Source of the DNA: Chrysomallon squamiferum | Taxonomy: Eukaryota > Mollusca > Gastropoda > Neomphalida > Peltospiridae | DNA length: 64,000 bases | Assembly: GCA_012295275.1 (NCBI GenBank) | Contig: CM022665.1 | Location: 1,648,167 to 1,712,166, forward strand | Reading direction: 5' to 3' | Shown here: positions 49,437-63,851 of the stretch, piece by piece | Layout of the letters: every line of letters begins with the position of its first letter | Numbering within the stretch: position 1 is the first letter of the stretch | Notes under the pieces: generated by a model | What the model was told of the DNA's origin: nothing | What the model saw: the letters and a program-made list of their open reading frames with translations, nothing else | Databases searched by the model: none | Translations under genes and position numbers: made by a program

Positions 49437-52400
49437 AAATGATTAGTTCCTAGATACTCTGGTTTAGTTTTGGAATCAAATGGAAGTTTTGTGTTTGCTA
49501 AGTTTTGTTATTATCCTTTTCTTTTATCTTTTGATAACACTTAATAAAGTGTTTTTGGCCTTCTCAAGAAATATTTGGCATTAAATTAAATGCATTTTTT
49601 TCTTCATTAGATTGTAATTAATAATGTAATTTAGTTTTTTAAATTGTTTCAGCACCTGCCACATACTCATACAGACACATGCATAACTACACACAGATAT
49701 ATATGTATATATGTAAATATATTTTGTCTTTAAGGCTTTGATCATTGGTGGATATGACAAAGATGAAGATGAAGAAGAGGAGGACACAGGTTTTGATGAA
49801 GTGTGTTAATCTTATATAAGGAAAGAAAAGCATATTTTGTATTTAGCAATGCACAAATTTTACTTACAGTTGATTTTATGTATTCATGGGCGTAACTACA
49901 CTGTAACTGCTTGGTGATTAAGTGATTTTGCATTATTTCAAAAAGAGTCTAGTTACGGCCATGGTATTAGACATATGATTAGTAATTACTCAGAGAATGA
50001 GAGACGAAACTCTCTATTACAACTTCAGTTTGAATTTTGTTTAATGTTTCAGTCAGTTTCCTGATGCATTAAAATAATAAATGCATTATGGATGATCATA
50101 TTGTGAGGACTGGCATAGTGGCAAGTTCTACATGTTGTTTCTTTCCAATGTTATTTTAATAAGTTTCACACCTCTGACACCCAATAACTGATCTTCTTTT
50201 CATGCTGAGGTGTCATTAAACATTCACTCAGTCCTATGTAATGAGCAGATGGGAAAAAAAGAGTTCTAATATCACTGTGCCAAAATTAATTGAGAGAAAC
50301 AAACAAAAGATCCTTTGTATTTGTTAGTAAGCCATTTAACAATATACACATTACAAAATACACCCAGAACATGCATGATGTATAACTGTATAAATAAGAA
50401 TGCACTTTTGATTTAGTCAGATTAAATGGTAAAATATGTCTAGTCATTTACTGGCAATCAGATTTAAAATGCAAAATCTGCAGTCATCAGTGAACATGCT
50501 TGATAATATAGATTCTACAGAAACAAGTGTATACATTAGTAATAATTATTATTACTAAACAGTATAATAGTGTAGAATAACCATTTGTAATAGTTTCTTC
50601 CCTTTAAGTAATCTGATTATGATGACTGATACACAAACGTGAGAGATTTTATTTGCAGATAGTTCCTTCAGTGTATGGTAAAAGTAAACTACTGATGAAA
50701 ATTCGGAGACTCCAGGTTAGTTTCATTTTTACTTTCATACCAAGTAAACTGAGAACAAATTTTAATGTTAATAATTACAACTATGGAGGTTTTATCTGAA
50801 AAATGTTGAGTGGGTGTCTTTATATTACAAATGTTAACTATAAAGAAGAGAATGCTTTTCAATGTAGGAGTTATAATAAAGATAATTAAATTCATTTTTC
50901 TTTCTTTCATTTTTTTTTTTTTTAATCGTAAAAATTATAATAAAAACATTATTTGTTATTTTTATGATGTTTAAATATTTTATAATTATTTATTACAATT
51001 AAAGATACATTTTCTTCATCCCATTCAATTGTTATGTAACTGAAATTGAAAAATTCACAATGAAATAGAATGAACAACTTATTAACAGTTTTTTGTCTAT
51101 TATTATTTTTAATAATAAAAATAAAATAGCATAATAATAATAATAATAAAGAGCATTTTATTGTAAAGATTTTTCATCTTGTCTAAATCTTGTAACTCTA
51201 GTTCTCACAGCATCTCAAATTTAACTGCAAATCTAAACCTAATGTTTCAATAACAAAATTTTAATCTTTACTGAAGGGGATGCCTGAGCAATATTTTACT
51301 TCTTAAATTTTCCTTTTTGTTGTATTTTTATTATTTTAAAGTAGACCTTGTAGGAAATCAAACAATTCATTATCTATACTTCCTTGTTACTGTTGCTTTA
51401 CAGCACTAAAGGTACAAAAGGGTAGCATCTGCGAAATTACAACAATTCATTTTTCTTTTTCTTTTAACTGTTTTGTCCTATTCTGAAGTAAACTTCTTGA
51501 TATTTCTTGATTATTATTTTATTGAAAGGAAATAATACTGCCAAAGAATTTTACAACACCACCATCTTATCTTCACAGCTGTAGCTGTGATGTCATCAGG
51601 TACAGACTAAGTCTTAATATTTTGTTACAACACTAGTAAAAAAAAAGAGAGCAAACAGGTCCATCCTATACCTGATGACATCATGGCTACAGGGACATGC
51701 CAGACATTTTTACATTGTACTCATTTTTTTTTTTTTTTTTAATTTTTTTTTTTTTTTAATTTGTTATTAAGTTTGGAAGACAAGAAACAAAGTACAACTT
51801 AGAATTATGCAGAATATATTTAAACTTTTCTTGTATGACTAGAGATATACTTAGTTACATCAGTTTAATTTCCTAAATTATCCACCTGAGCTGCCACTGA
51901 AAATGAAATTGCACATTTAATATTAATACTCATCTAATTTTAAAGTATGAGATTAATTTAGATTTTAATAATTATTATTTCAGAAAAAAGACAGAAATAC
52001 TCTGATCGAAGATCTGGATCACTGCATAGAAAATTCCTTCAAGCGAGTTCAGAATATTTCTGATATATATGACTGGATTGAAATTGAACAGAGAGATTTA
52101 GTAAGTCACAAATACCATTGTTTCACACACACACACAAACAAACAAAATTCAGTCATTTTAATTTCAGCAGCTGTCGGATAAAATTGTGAATATTTTTTT
52201 GCAGTTTGTTGAAAACTTACTATTTCAAGATGGCTAAACAGTATTCTTCTGCTATATAACATATTATAAAAACAACCATATATTTCTTAATACAGTAACA
52301 GTTACTTACAGAAATGTAAAAATATTTTCAAAAAACAAAAACAAAAAGAATATTAATAAAAATAAAATATAATTAAACTATTTTTGCAAATGTGACATTC

Positions 52401-54966
52401 CATCAAATTGACAAACTGTTTTTCATGGTATCCAACCTGTTGATAACATTGATGAAAGCCAGCACCCATCAGAGGACACCACTGTGCTTACATTAACTTT
52501 CTCTGTCTATTATTTTTATTAGTAGTATTGTTGTTGTTGTTATAATTTTATTATTATTACTATTATTATTAATATAGCATATTTATATGGTGCCTTCTCA
52601 ATACTAAGTATGTTCAAGGATTTCTACAAAGTAAAAGTAATAACTAAAATACATATATCAGATACAGGTCTAAACCTGACCACCTGCATTAAAGTCTTAC
52701 TCTGGAAGAGTATGAAAATTATCATGGCTTTTAACAACCATCACTTTTTTGTCTGAATTGAAGAGGTTAACAGCATCTGTTTTACTTGTATCACATAAAA
52801 TCTTAATTTGGCTTGTTACAGTAGTTTTTATTTCATAAGTGCTGGTACTTCAACATCTGTCAGAGGTTTTTATGAATTCTGTTTTTATAAAAACTGAAGA
52901 ATCTTGGAAAATCCTTAACTTAAATGTTTTATAGAGACCCATTTCAAGAAAATTTATGATTTTTTCACATAATTATTTTGTTTTTGTTGTTGAAATTACT
53001 GATAAATTAAACATTTTTATAATGGCCTCTTTAAAAATTTCCTATTCCTTTTTCCTTTTTTTTCTGCAGAAAGAAATTCTTTTACGAGATGCTGAAATTG
53101 AAGGTACTGATAGTGAAGAAGTTTCTAAAGCAAACAGAATGATTCTGTAAGTTAAAGAGACAAATATTATTTTAATTGCAGAGGGTAACACTTAAAAAGA
53201 GTTTGACAGAGTATTGTCTCTACACTGATTGTGTTTAGTAGTCTGATCAGTGATTACAGTATTAGCTGTAGTAATAAACAGTGAAATATTCTTTTCCATA
53301 GCTGGTTAAAATTTTTGATACAAGAAATATGAAGGAAAACAATGGATATCTTGGTCATATTTTCAGATGTTTCATTATTAGATATATTTGTTTGTTTAAC
53401 ACATTTTGTTTTTCATTTTTATTTATTTAATGTGATTTATTTAATAAATTATATTTTATAAAATAGTATATTATAAGATACCAGTTTGATCAAGTATCTC
53501 TATGTTTCTAAATGTGTTTGAAATACACAAATGTTTCTTTCAGACAAGGTTTGGTTGACATGACCAGAACCACAGAAAACATGACTACAGTTGGACAAGA
53601 AATACTGGAAAAAATACAAGTCTGGACTGCACAGTAAGATATACTATTTTCATGATACCCTATATGACTGCTATAATTACTTGCAATACAAGATGATTTT
53701 AAAATTATTAATTAAAATGGTTTCATTTGTTAGTGGCAGATGTTTTATTTTGTGTGTTTATGAGGATAGATTAGGATTTAAAAACCAATATCTACAGAGT
53801 ACAGTGACATGAAAGTTTAGTAACACCAATGGAAATAAGTCCTTGGGAGTTTTTACAGGCAAATTTAATTTTTACTGGACTGTAAAATATTGCCAAGGAC
53901 CTCCATGATCCAAGATGAATGTAGTTTTTGTAATAAAAACCTAACATTAGAATCTTAATTTATATATTTAAATTGTTACATTACTATTTGATTAAATAAT
54001 AATAATAATAATAACTAAAAGAAAAAACAAACTTGGAAGAAACATTTAAATATTTAGCAAAATGAAGACAAAAAATAACATATGTATATTTGACTGGTAT
54101 ATAATGTTTGAAATGCTTCAGATATCCTGAGAAACATATTCCAAGAATTGCTATTATTGGAGGTAAGTGTTTTTCTTATTTAGAAAACAACATATATTGT
54201 ATTATGTGTACAATACTATCTGCCAGGTTATCTCATTGTATTCTTCTTTGATAAATTGGACTATAAAAAGTAAATGAGATGTAGGAATAAATATTATTTG
54301 TTTACAGAGCAGTTTCATAGAATAAGCCTTTGGTAAATGTTTGATCCCTTAACTTCAAATCTCCTAAAATATTATATATACATATATATATATATTTTTT
54401 TTTTTACATATAAGCTTTTATTCTAAACAGATGACTGGAAAGCACTGTTTTTATTCAGATCTGTACAAGAATCATTCTGTTTTCAGAAAAGGCTTTAGCA
54501 GCTTCTAGAGAGAGGTGGGATTTGGCTGCTTCCAGGGTTCATCTTGTCTTGAAGGAAGCTCACAAATGGGTGAAAACATTGTCAATGAAACATGGTTAGT
54601 CTCTGTGTTTCAGTTAATTTATCAAAATGTTTGGTCATAGTCTCAATGTTTTGTTAATTTTATCAGATAAGAAGATTGTACCTTTTTCATTTTGTACTGT
54701 TCTTGTCACAGCATTAAAAAAAATGTATTATTATAAAAATTATTATTGTAATTATCATTATCATCATCAGCAGCATCATCAACATCATCATCATTATTGT
54801 TATTATTATTATTTGTTTTTTTGTTTCTATTATCATCATCTACATCAACACTGCTTAACTGATTTTTATATGAGGTAAATTTTTATTATTATGATAACAT
54901 TCTTTAGGTATTCTTTATAATGTTTTTTAACCTCATCTCATATCTCTCATCTAATTCTATAATTAT

Positions 54967-55002
<36 letters not shown>

Positions 55003-58000
55003 AGCTCTGCTAAATACTAAAAAGCAGTTTGAAATTATAATGGAAATAGCTAACAGCAAATTCACTGAGCTGTCAGAAGTAAATAATAAATTGGATCTGT
55101 CTGAAAAGGTATTATTTTATTTTATATTTTCTTCTTCTACTTACTTTTAAAAAGTAAAGTAAATAAACAAATAAAAACAATAATGATGATTATAAAAAAT
55201 TAAAGATCTGACCAGGCAGATAAAGTGTTTATATAATTTTAGCTAAAACACTCTGATTTCATTGGTGCATGTCTTTAATTACTAGGAAAAGATTTTAAAC
55301 CACATCATAGTTGGTAATTCTGAAGATGATATCTCTTTACGATATTGCAGTTAATGCTGTTCTCTATTCCTTACACATTTTTTGAAATTTCAGATGCATG
55401 TATTTATAAAAAAAATTAATATCTTTTATTAAAATGTCATTCATATGTATATAAGTATTTTTTTTTTTTTTTTTGTTGTTCTTTGAAGAATACTGATAAT
55501 AACAAGTTTCAAAATGCTTCAGTCTGAAATATTTTTCCATTTTTATCTTTCAGCAAAATTTAATTTTAAAGAAACTGTTTGACAGAGGTAATTCAGATAT
55601 TGAATTTTATAAACAGTCTCTGGATAATCAACATTTGGATCTAAAAAATTTGAAAGTGAAGCTGGTAATTATTAATGTCACATTAAATAAATATCTGACT
55701 GTGTGTATTTATTTTTAATCAGTATTTATTGTGCTGTTTAGTTACAATTTCTTTCTTTATTAATTTAATTTGCCTTTATTTTTGTGAATCATCCATACTG
55801 ATTTTTATCAAACACACACTTTCACCAACAGCAGAACAATGAATAGGATTTTGGTGATAACAGGATCAATATTCTGTATTTCATCCACTGACCTATTTCC
55901 CATTCCAAACCATAGCTTATGAAGGTTGTATAAAAAATATCATTCAGTATATCATCCTGTCTATGTGGAGGTGTGTGTGAAATAGGTCTTATTCTTTTTT
56001 CTTTTCTTTTCTGCTCCTCCATATTTCTTTATTAAAATTATAAATAAATTTGCTTGCCTATTCATATATTTACACCATTTTTGTATGACATTTAACAGCT
56101 GATGTGAATGTGTTCTGTGATGCTGTCAAAAATTCATTCATTAATTTATTTAATCTGTACAAAAAGAGTTGCTTGTGAAATGGAGGCAGCAGCTCAAAAA
56201 ATAGTATCCTATTAACCATTTCTATTTTCATCTGAACATACATTTACCAACTGCTTGCTAAAATAAAAAAAAATTCCATTACTGATGTGTACTCTGTAAA
56301 ATTCAGCATTTTGTATGATTTTTGTTTACTGTTACAGGGCCAGTCTAAAGAAATGAATAAAAGGTTGACAGCTCAGGTGATAAAATTGCGGGCAAAAGCT
56401 GAAGCTTTTCAAGAAACTATTGATGAAAACAAGAAAGATAAACCACTGTCAGCAACAGGAGCAACAGCAACATCACCAACTCCTACAGCAGGTGTTGAAT
56501 CATCTCGTATGACACCTGAGAAAATAGCTGGTATGGGAATTTATGTATTTTAGAAATACATGTCTGTCAAGAGCACAGCCTCTGTTTCTTCTGGGTCTTT
56601 AACACATTTCTAAATACAGTGTACTGAAAAGATACAGTTATTTTTTTAACTGGATGTAGATTATATTTTTATTTTATTAATTAGGATTTCAGTTCAGTTC
56701 TCTTTATTTTCATAACTAATTGCAACTTAGATTTGACACTCTTCCAAGTTAGCAAATAGAAAAAGAAAAGGAAAGAAAATCAGGTTCAAATTGGAAGGCT
56801 TGTTTTCATATTCAATATTTAAATATATATATATATATATTTAAATATATTTATGTACTTCTCTTATTTTTTACTGTAGACATTTAAAGATCATGGAATT
56901 TCTTTTTCTTTCAGCTTTTAATGCAGAATACTTTGGAGCTTCAGAACTAAAGTCTACAGAGCATCAGCTTGATGAGTATACGGTTTGTAATATTTAAACA
57001 TAATTAATATTTTCATTCTAAACATTTTTGTGATAAAATTCCTTGGTATTGTTATCATTTTTATTGTATGCACTTCACTGTCCATGCATAATATACATGA
57101 AAATACATTAAGTGAATAGAAATACATAAGTGAGCTGATTTTTTTAAATTCTAGAACAATTAATAATAGCATGAAGTCAGTATATAACAATAAATGAAAA
57201 CGAAATGTTATCATTATCAGCCTTACTTTGTATAAAATTTGATTTAATGATATTTAACTGTTTTAATGTTCAGGTTTATTTAATACTTGTGTATTTTTTT
57301 AAATATTTATTTTTAGGATCGTATAGAAGAGCTGAATGAAAGGATTAGAGAGCTAGAAGAACTTTTGGGAAAACAAAAAGGTAAATCTTTTTTAACTGTA
57401 ACTTTTGCATCTTTTTTAATCTGTTCAAAATCATAGGAAAACTCAAATTAGTTTAGCTAGAATTTTTAATGTTTTGTTTTAGATTATGTTTAAACAAACT
57501 ATAACATGCTGTCTTCTCTTTCTCAAACAGGTCGTATCCTGTCAAAAATAAGTACAGTATAAAACATTTTGAGAAGTACTGTTAAAAAATATTTCTCTGT
57601 AGGTCTGATGAGATATTATCTGGTTTTGTTATTCAGGAAGCGTAATCAACCTCAAAGCCGCCCTGTCACACAAAATCAAAGCTAGGACAAGAGAAGATCT
57701 GACAAAAGATGATCTGACAGAAGAAAAAATACAACAAATCTATTACAACGGAAGGCTTGCACAGGTAATCATTATTTTAGTTTGTTTTAAAATTTCAAGT
57801 AATGTTTATTTTAACTTGCCTTCTTTTTCATCCTGCATTCAATCAAAACACACCACATTTCTGAAATACACCCAACATTCCTAAACAGTTCCAAACAGTT
57901 TGCAGTCACTGTGTAGGCTGCCCAATAATAGTTCCTGTCTGATTTCACTGCTCTGATTCAGCCAATACAGTGCTTTGTGTATCTGTGTTTTTTCTTCTCC

Positions 58001-58972
58001 TCCTTGCAAATAGAAGCAGGCCAGCTGTCTAGACCATATTTTCCTCTTTGAAATATAATTTTGCATGGTGGCTGTTATTATCAGTATTTGAAAAGTAAAT
58101 AAATCTAAAATCTTCATCACTTATAAGAACCAGTCCAAAAGGTGAAATTCTTCAAATTTATTATGGATGTTCCTGATTAGCCCTAACACTCAGCTTTTTG
58201 AAAAGTCATTTACAATTTTATTCTTAAATATTTCTGTTATATTTTATAAAAGATTTGCATCTGTCATACCACAAGGCCTTTGGGTTTTGTTTTTTTCTTT
58301 TCACTTCAAAGCATGATGATTTTTTTCTTATATATAATTTAAATTTTATACTAAGTCATATTAAAAGTGTGGTTCTGACAGTGCTACAGATTAATTTTTT
58401 TGTATCCTGTTTTAAAACAGTTTCTTTATGATATCTATTCCAAAGATGCTTAGATAAAATTTTAGCGGCCATTTATACACTTAATTTAACTAATTGATGA
58501 GATTTGAAAAAAAAAAAAATTATCTTTGTTAATAGATATAATTAAAAAGCAATAATTAAAACATATATTTTTAAACTGCATGGAAGGAAATAGTATTCAT
58601 ACTACTGTATTTAACAATAATGTTAAAAATTATTACCCTGTTAATTTATAACAGCCAGTTTTCTTAAGTGCCCCTCTGAAAGACCCTGATATACTCAGTC
58701 TGGCCAACTGTTACACAGTTTGTGCACTCTGTTTGTAAACAGATTAATGCTGACTGCAGACAATACGTCTAACAGATGCTAGTTTACATCTGTCAAACAT
58801 ATCTTTCTCATCCTACTGAAGATGTCACTAAAAATAACCCAGATGATGAAAAGTTAGTCACAGACATTGATAAACTGTGATCTGATCTTAGTGACAGAGA
58901 TGGCTGATACTGTCATTTAATTTTCGGGCTTTACTATTTATTATTATTATTATTACTATTCTTCTTCTTCTT

Positions 58973-59003
<31 letters not shown>

Positions 59004-62000
59004 TTATTATTATTATTATTATTTTATATAATTCTTTTTTAATTGTGTGATTAATAATGTGTTTCAAGATTGCTACATTGATGATTTTTGGAATTTTATT
59101 GTGTTTTCTAACACCTATTTTGCTGCATCCAAATATGATGCAGGTTTTTACCATTGTATACATTAAAAAAAAAAATAATAATAATAATAAAATGTTGAAA
59201 CAAATTCTATTACTTTTCAAATAATATTATTTGCTGTGTTACTAACACATGTTGGTACTGTTCTCTGCAACATGTCTAAACCCTTTGCATTAAAATTATG
59301 TGTTGTCTCATTATTATATAATACTTTGTTTTCAAAAAGTTTGATTAGATCAACAGAAAATTTTGTAGATCATTGGTACTAATCTATAATAAAATACATA
59401 TATATTTTTTTTTTTATAATTGTTGCTCTTTAAGTGTTTCATATTTTTATTTTTTATAATAATAATACAATAAGTAAAACAATAACAAAAAATGTAAAAT
59501 CGTAGTTTCTAAATGTCATTCTACCAAAGGGTTATCTCAGTAATGAAACCATCTAGCTGGTTCATGTTTTTCATATACTTTCATTATTTTATCTTGACAG
59601 CTGAATTAAATCTCTCTGATTCAGTGAACAAATAAATAAGAACCAATATCTGTTGTTGTTTTTTAAATGTAGTTGTTTTTTTAAATTTATATCAATGTAA
59701 CTGTCCAGTTTTAAATATGTATCACATACTATTACTCTCTGCATTAAGCCATAAAACTGCATGCAGTATTGGCCTTCCTCGTAAAATGTTTTATAATGCA
59801 AATATTTTCTCCAAGTAACCATTTTAAAATTATTTACAGACAAAAGAGGAAAGACCGTATATTACCCATGATCAGGACAAAGCAGACAAAACAGACAAAG
59901 CAGTCAAAGCAGATGCTGACAAAAAAGTAAAGTTTTCAAAACCAAAGAAAGAAGAGACTACAGCCATTGAAGCTTCAGATGAAAAGTCAGACTATGCTGA
60001 AGATAAATTTGCTCGCACTGTTAGGCGGGTGAAGACTATCAAGAAAGTAGTGAAACGCTTCAAGCGTGGAAAATCCAAAGCAAAATCGGTTACTGAAACT
60101 TCTGATGAGAAAGAAAAAGAGACTGTAACCATGCAGGACACTTTCAAAACTGATCTGATGAAACTCTATGGTGATATTGAAAAACTAACTGCTCCAAAGG
60201 TCTTCTATATTTTTAGTCTTATTATTTCAGCTGTGAAAATAACAAGAAAGTAATAATTATTTAATATTATAATCATTCCTTCAAAAAATATATTTGTATC
60301 TGCAGATAAAACTGGTTAGTGATATATTTTAAAATTAAATTATTTAAAAAAAATATATATATATATATTGACACTGTTTGCTTTGTTAAGCTAATATGAT
60401 CTCCAAACTAATGTAAAGTTATAATTATACTTTTAGTTTGGTGATGAGCCTACAAGTGCCCCAGGAATTTCATCTACAACTGCCCCAGGAATTTCATCTA
60501 TAAGAACCCCAGGAATTTCACCTACAAGTGCCCCAGGAATTTCATCTATAAGATCCCCAGGAATTTCACCTACAAGTGCCCGGGGAATTTCACCTACAAG
60601 TACTACAGATCTTTCACTGGCAAGTGTCCCAGGTCTTTCACCTTTAAGTGTTCCAGGAATTTCACCTACAAGTCCTACAGATCTGTCATCTGCAACTGTC
60701 CCCGGAATTTCACCTACAAGTACTACAGGACTTTCTTTTTCAAGTACTCAAGGAATTTCACCAACATCTGCCCAAGGTTTTTTACCTACAGATCACAAAC
60801 AAATTTCACCTCAAAGTACCCAAAGTATCTCTCCTGCAGGTGAAAAAGGAATTTCATCTAAGAGTTCAAAAAAAGGTTTATCAAAAAAAGGAAGTCGTTC
60901 TTCATCAAAGAAAGGGAAAAGTTCCTCTGGCAGTTTAAAAAGTCTAACTCCCAAAAGTGCAACTCGCTTTTCATCAGGAAGTGTTAAAGCAGTTTCACCA
61001 CAGACAACAAAAGCCATTTTACCAGAGACAACACAAGCTGTTTCACCAGACACAAAACAAGTTGTTTCACCAGAGACAAAACGAGTTGTTTCACCAGACA
61101 CGAAACAAGTTGTTTCACCAGAGACAAAACAAGTTGTTTCACCAGACACAAAACAAGTTGTTTCACCAGACACGAAACGAGTTGTTTCACCAGACACGAA
61201 ACGAGTTGTTTCACCAGAGACAAAACAAGCTGTTTCACCAGAGACAAAACAAATTGTTTCACCAGAGACAAAACCAGTTGTTTCACCAGAGTCCAAAATT
61301 AAACAAGGATCTCAGGATGTGATACCTATAGGTAAACAAACTACTTCACCTTCTAGTGTAGAAGCTACTTCACCCTCATCACTTGATAGTACACGAGCTC
61401 TTTTAGGTTCATCTAAAAGTGATCCGAGTTATTTGGATACCATGTATTCACGTGGTAGTCTAAGAGTTACACCAGAAAGCAATTCACCAGAATCTACAAG
61501 CATTTCTCTTGAAAGTCTAAGAACTATATCATCTCAAGGAATAATTTCACCTGAAACTTCCCCAGAGACACAAATGCCACAACAGAAAACTGGTGAAATT
61601 GTTGAACGTCAGAGAACACAGACTACAGATACAACTGAACAAGAAAAACCTAGAATTGAGGTGATGAGGACTTTGTCACAGCCTTTGACAGCAATTTCAG
61701 AAGAAACAGATGATAAAGACTCAGTTAAAAAGATGTTTGAACCTACAAAATCTGCAGATATTCCAAAAATTATTATCACAAAACCACCCAGCAAGATAAC
61801 TCAAGCACTAAAGAAACTTGAAGAAGAAAAGTCAAAAACGTAATTTTCATTGTTGTATTTTTAAAAGATTTTCATCATTGGCTTTATACATGAATATGCA
61901 GCTGTAAACCTGTTATTTCATCACCATTTTTATTATTATTTTTTCTTAGCTTTGTTCCATTACTACATTTTCTATTTCTTTTCTTCTAATTATTATTAAT

Positions 62001-63851
62001 TTATTGTAGACCCACATAAGATGCTGTATAATTTAAAACTTTAACTCTTTTTGTATGATTTTTTTGTTTTTTCGGCATCTTTAAGAGCTGAAGTTCAAGA
62101 ATTACTGAAGAAAACAGAACAGCAGCAAAAGGAACAGCTGATTAAAATAAAAGAAGGTTGGAATAGCACACTTCAGACTGTATTGAATTTTTGTGATCAC
62201 ACTGCATCAGTGCTAACAGAGGAAGGATATCCAAACACTGCAAAGGATCTCATGAAAAAGACACTAAATTTCGTTTCTGATAATGTATGTGTCAGCTGAA
62301 TCAATTTTATTTACAACTATATAGAAGCTGAAACTTTGTTTATAGATCAGAAATTATTTATATGAAATTACTTGCATGTTTTTCTTTCATTTTTAATTTT
62401 AGAATTGGAAAATGAGTAAACATTGCTAAACATTATCTTACTTATAAATTTTCTAAGCTGCTTTGGAATATATCATCAGATACATATATATTTTATTGTT
62501 AATGTTTTTGAGTTATTTTGCATCTTTTGTAAAATAATATAATGCTTTTGTTATATTTTTTTCAGTTACCTGTTGATCTTAATGATTTAATTGGCACTGT
62601 AACAAATCACAGTGAGAAATGTAAGTCTTAGTAAAATGTTACACCAGTAATGAAGTGAACTTTATCTGCTGGTTCTCAGTATTGGTAGGAAGAATGTCTT
62701 TTTTTTATCAACTTTCCAAAAACTCATAGCTAAACTGACCTAATTTCATGCTTAAACTCAAGCAGCACTTTATAATTTATAACAAACATTTTTATTATTA
62801 TTTGTTTTTTCATCCTAAGGATGTTAAGAAAAATTTAATCTTACACACTGGAAAACTCATCTTCCAATCAAATGACTGTAAACATAATTTCCAAAAAGTG
62901 TTACTTAATTTTTACAAATTCCCATACGTTTATGAGTGATAAATTATTTATAATATATGTGTATAAAATTATATATTTTTTTAATGCAACAGTTGCTTTT
63001 ATCCACATGTCCTTAAACAGTTTCTTTCTGCAGAGGCTATACATTCTTGCTTTGTTACAGTCAATTACTGAAAATTTGGACCATTTAAACACTAAGTTCA
63101 GTTTATCTCCCACTTAATTCCATTGAACAGTTCATACCAGTTTTCAAATCACAAATTCAGATACAGTAATCATAGTCTGATAATATTGTTTTTAATTACT
63201 TCCAGGTTTGGAAACGGTTCAGAGTACTTTACAAAATCTACTGAATGCTATGCATTTTATGGATCGGGTGAGTTTGTCAGTAAAGAATGAAATTTGGGAA
63301 AGAGTGAATATACCAATAAAATATATGCATCTGTTCACTGTTTAGGGTGTTTATCAGTAGGTGTAGCCCACAGAATGGAAGTAATGGGTTTCCCAACTCA
63401 GGCTGTCGTTAGGTTATACGCTCTATATTATATTCATAGATTTGATTTGCTTGCCTGCCATATCAGTGTTTCATTTAAATTACAAATAGATTTATTATTT
63501 ATATATTTACCTCTGTATTAAATCTAACAGTCAAACATTACACGCTATAATTACTAATATATAACTCAGTTAAAAGACTCATTCAGTCAGTTGACTATAA
63601 ATAAAATTAGCATAAAATATTCCAGTGCATGATTAACAAAATAACATTTATTTATTATTAATATTGTCATTATATTTTTTATGTCTTGTTTCAAATTGCA
63701 TAACCACTTGTAAGATAGAATTATTAGATGTGATAAAGAAAACCAAATTTTATTATTATCAGATTTTTCTCTATTATTTTAAAATTACTGATTTCAGACT
63801 AAGGCAAATGAAGCAAAGAAAAAACAATTAGTATGGAAAACAGAAGGACAA
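48941..63851 (+). CDS. Large coiled-coil protein with Ser-Pro octapeptide repeats (3' end outside window)
   Basis: Twenty exons: 48941-49333, 49735-49800, 50659-50715, 51984-52100, 53070-53146, 53544-53633, 54122-54162, 54487-54594, 55005-55108, 55554-55664, 56338-56530, 56915-56982, 57317-57380, 57637-57764, 59840-60199, 60437-61839, 62086-62284, 62566-62620, 63206-63267, 63798-63851; 1250 codons, all in phase. The last ends at a donor, so the gene continues. ATG 48941 has a good context (AAAATGG), but the exon is open upstream to its acceptor at 48904. Order: Ser-rich basic start, short acidic run (DEDEEEEDTGFDE), about 450 residues of helical and coiled-coil sequence, a Lys-rich basic segment (RRVKTIKKVVKRFKRGK), two 8-residue repeat arrays in exon 16, then more helices. 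No signal peptide or membrane segment, so intracellular. I do not recognise the family; a FAM186-type protein is a weak guess. Intron 15 uses a weak donor (GTCTTC). Confidence 0.8.
49381..49431. repeat. (CATA)n microsatellite
   Basis: About 13 CATA units immediately after exon 1 of the coiled-coil gene. Confidence 0.95.
51579..51692. repeat. 24-bp inverted repeat in an intron of the coiled-coil gene
   Basis: CTGTAGCTGTGATGTCATCAGGTA (51579-51602) pairs with 51669-51692 at 22 of 24 positions, with a 66-bp loop. Possibly the ends of a small non-autonomous DNA element, or a conserved hairpin; no transposase or clear target duplication seen. Confidence 0.6.
57765..59839. other. 2.1-kb intron of the coiled-coil gene
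   Basis: Intron 14, the longest in this gene. It holds a (TTC)n run with flanking (ATT)n at about 58940-59022. No other coding or mobile sequence recognised. Confidence 0.6.
60461..60868 (+). repeat. Degenerate 24-bp coding repeat, 17 units (PGISPTSA type)
   Basis: Exon 16 of the coiled-coil gene opens with 17 successive 8-residue units of the pattern PGISPTSA, such as PGISSIRT, PGLSPLSV and QGISPTSA, ending KGISSKSS. The register is kept without indels for 408 bp. A Lys/Ser-rich linker (KKGLSKKGSRSSSKKGKSS) separates it from the second array. Confidence 0.85.
60989..61300 (+). repeat. 24-bp coding repeat, 13 units (VVSPETKQ type)
   Basis: Exactly 13 x 24 = 312 bp. Units read AVSPQTTK, AILPETTQ, AVSPDTKQ, VVSPETKR and close variants, ending VVSPESKI. 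Glu/Asp and Gln/Arg alternate among units. Nearly all variants are single base changes, so this array is younger than the one before it, with which it shares the 8-residue period and the I/V-S-P core. Confidence 0.9.

Noticed and set aside
60200-60251. Extension of coiled-coil exon 15 with a hydrophobic stretch (VFYIFSLIISAV)
   Set aside because: Using the later donor at 60249 would put the large repeat exon out of frame with immediate stops. The weak GTCTTC donor at 60200 keeps frame.
60811-61296. Open frames on the - strand with repeating FVSGETT and LVKQLVLS, and a + frame with LFHQTQNK
   Set aside because: A 24-bp repeat without stops in one frame is open in several. Only the VVSPETKQ frame continues into the flanking exons in phase.
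61029-61300. CRISPR-like regular array
   Set aside because: Units are contiguous without spacers and coding in an animal gene; this is a protein repeat.
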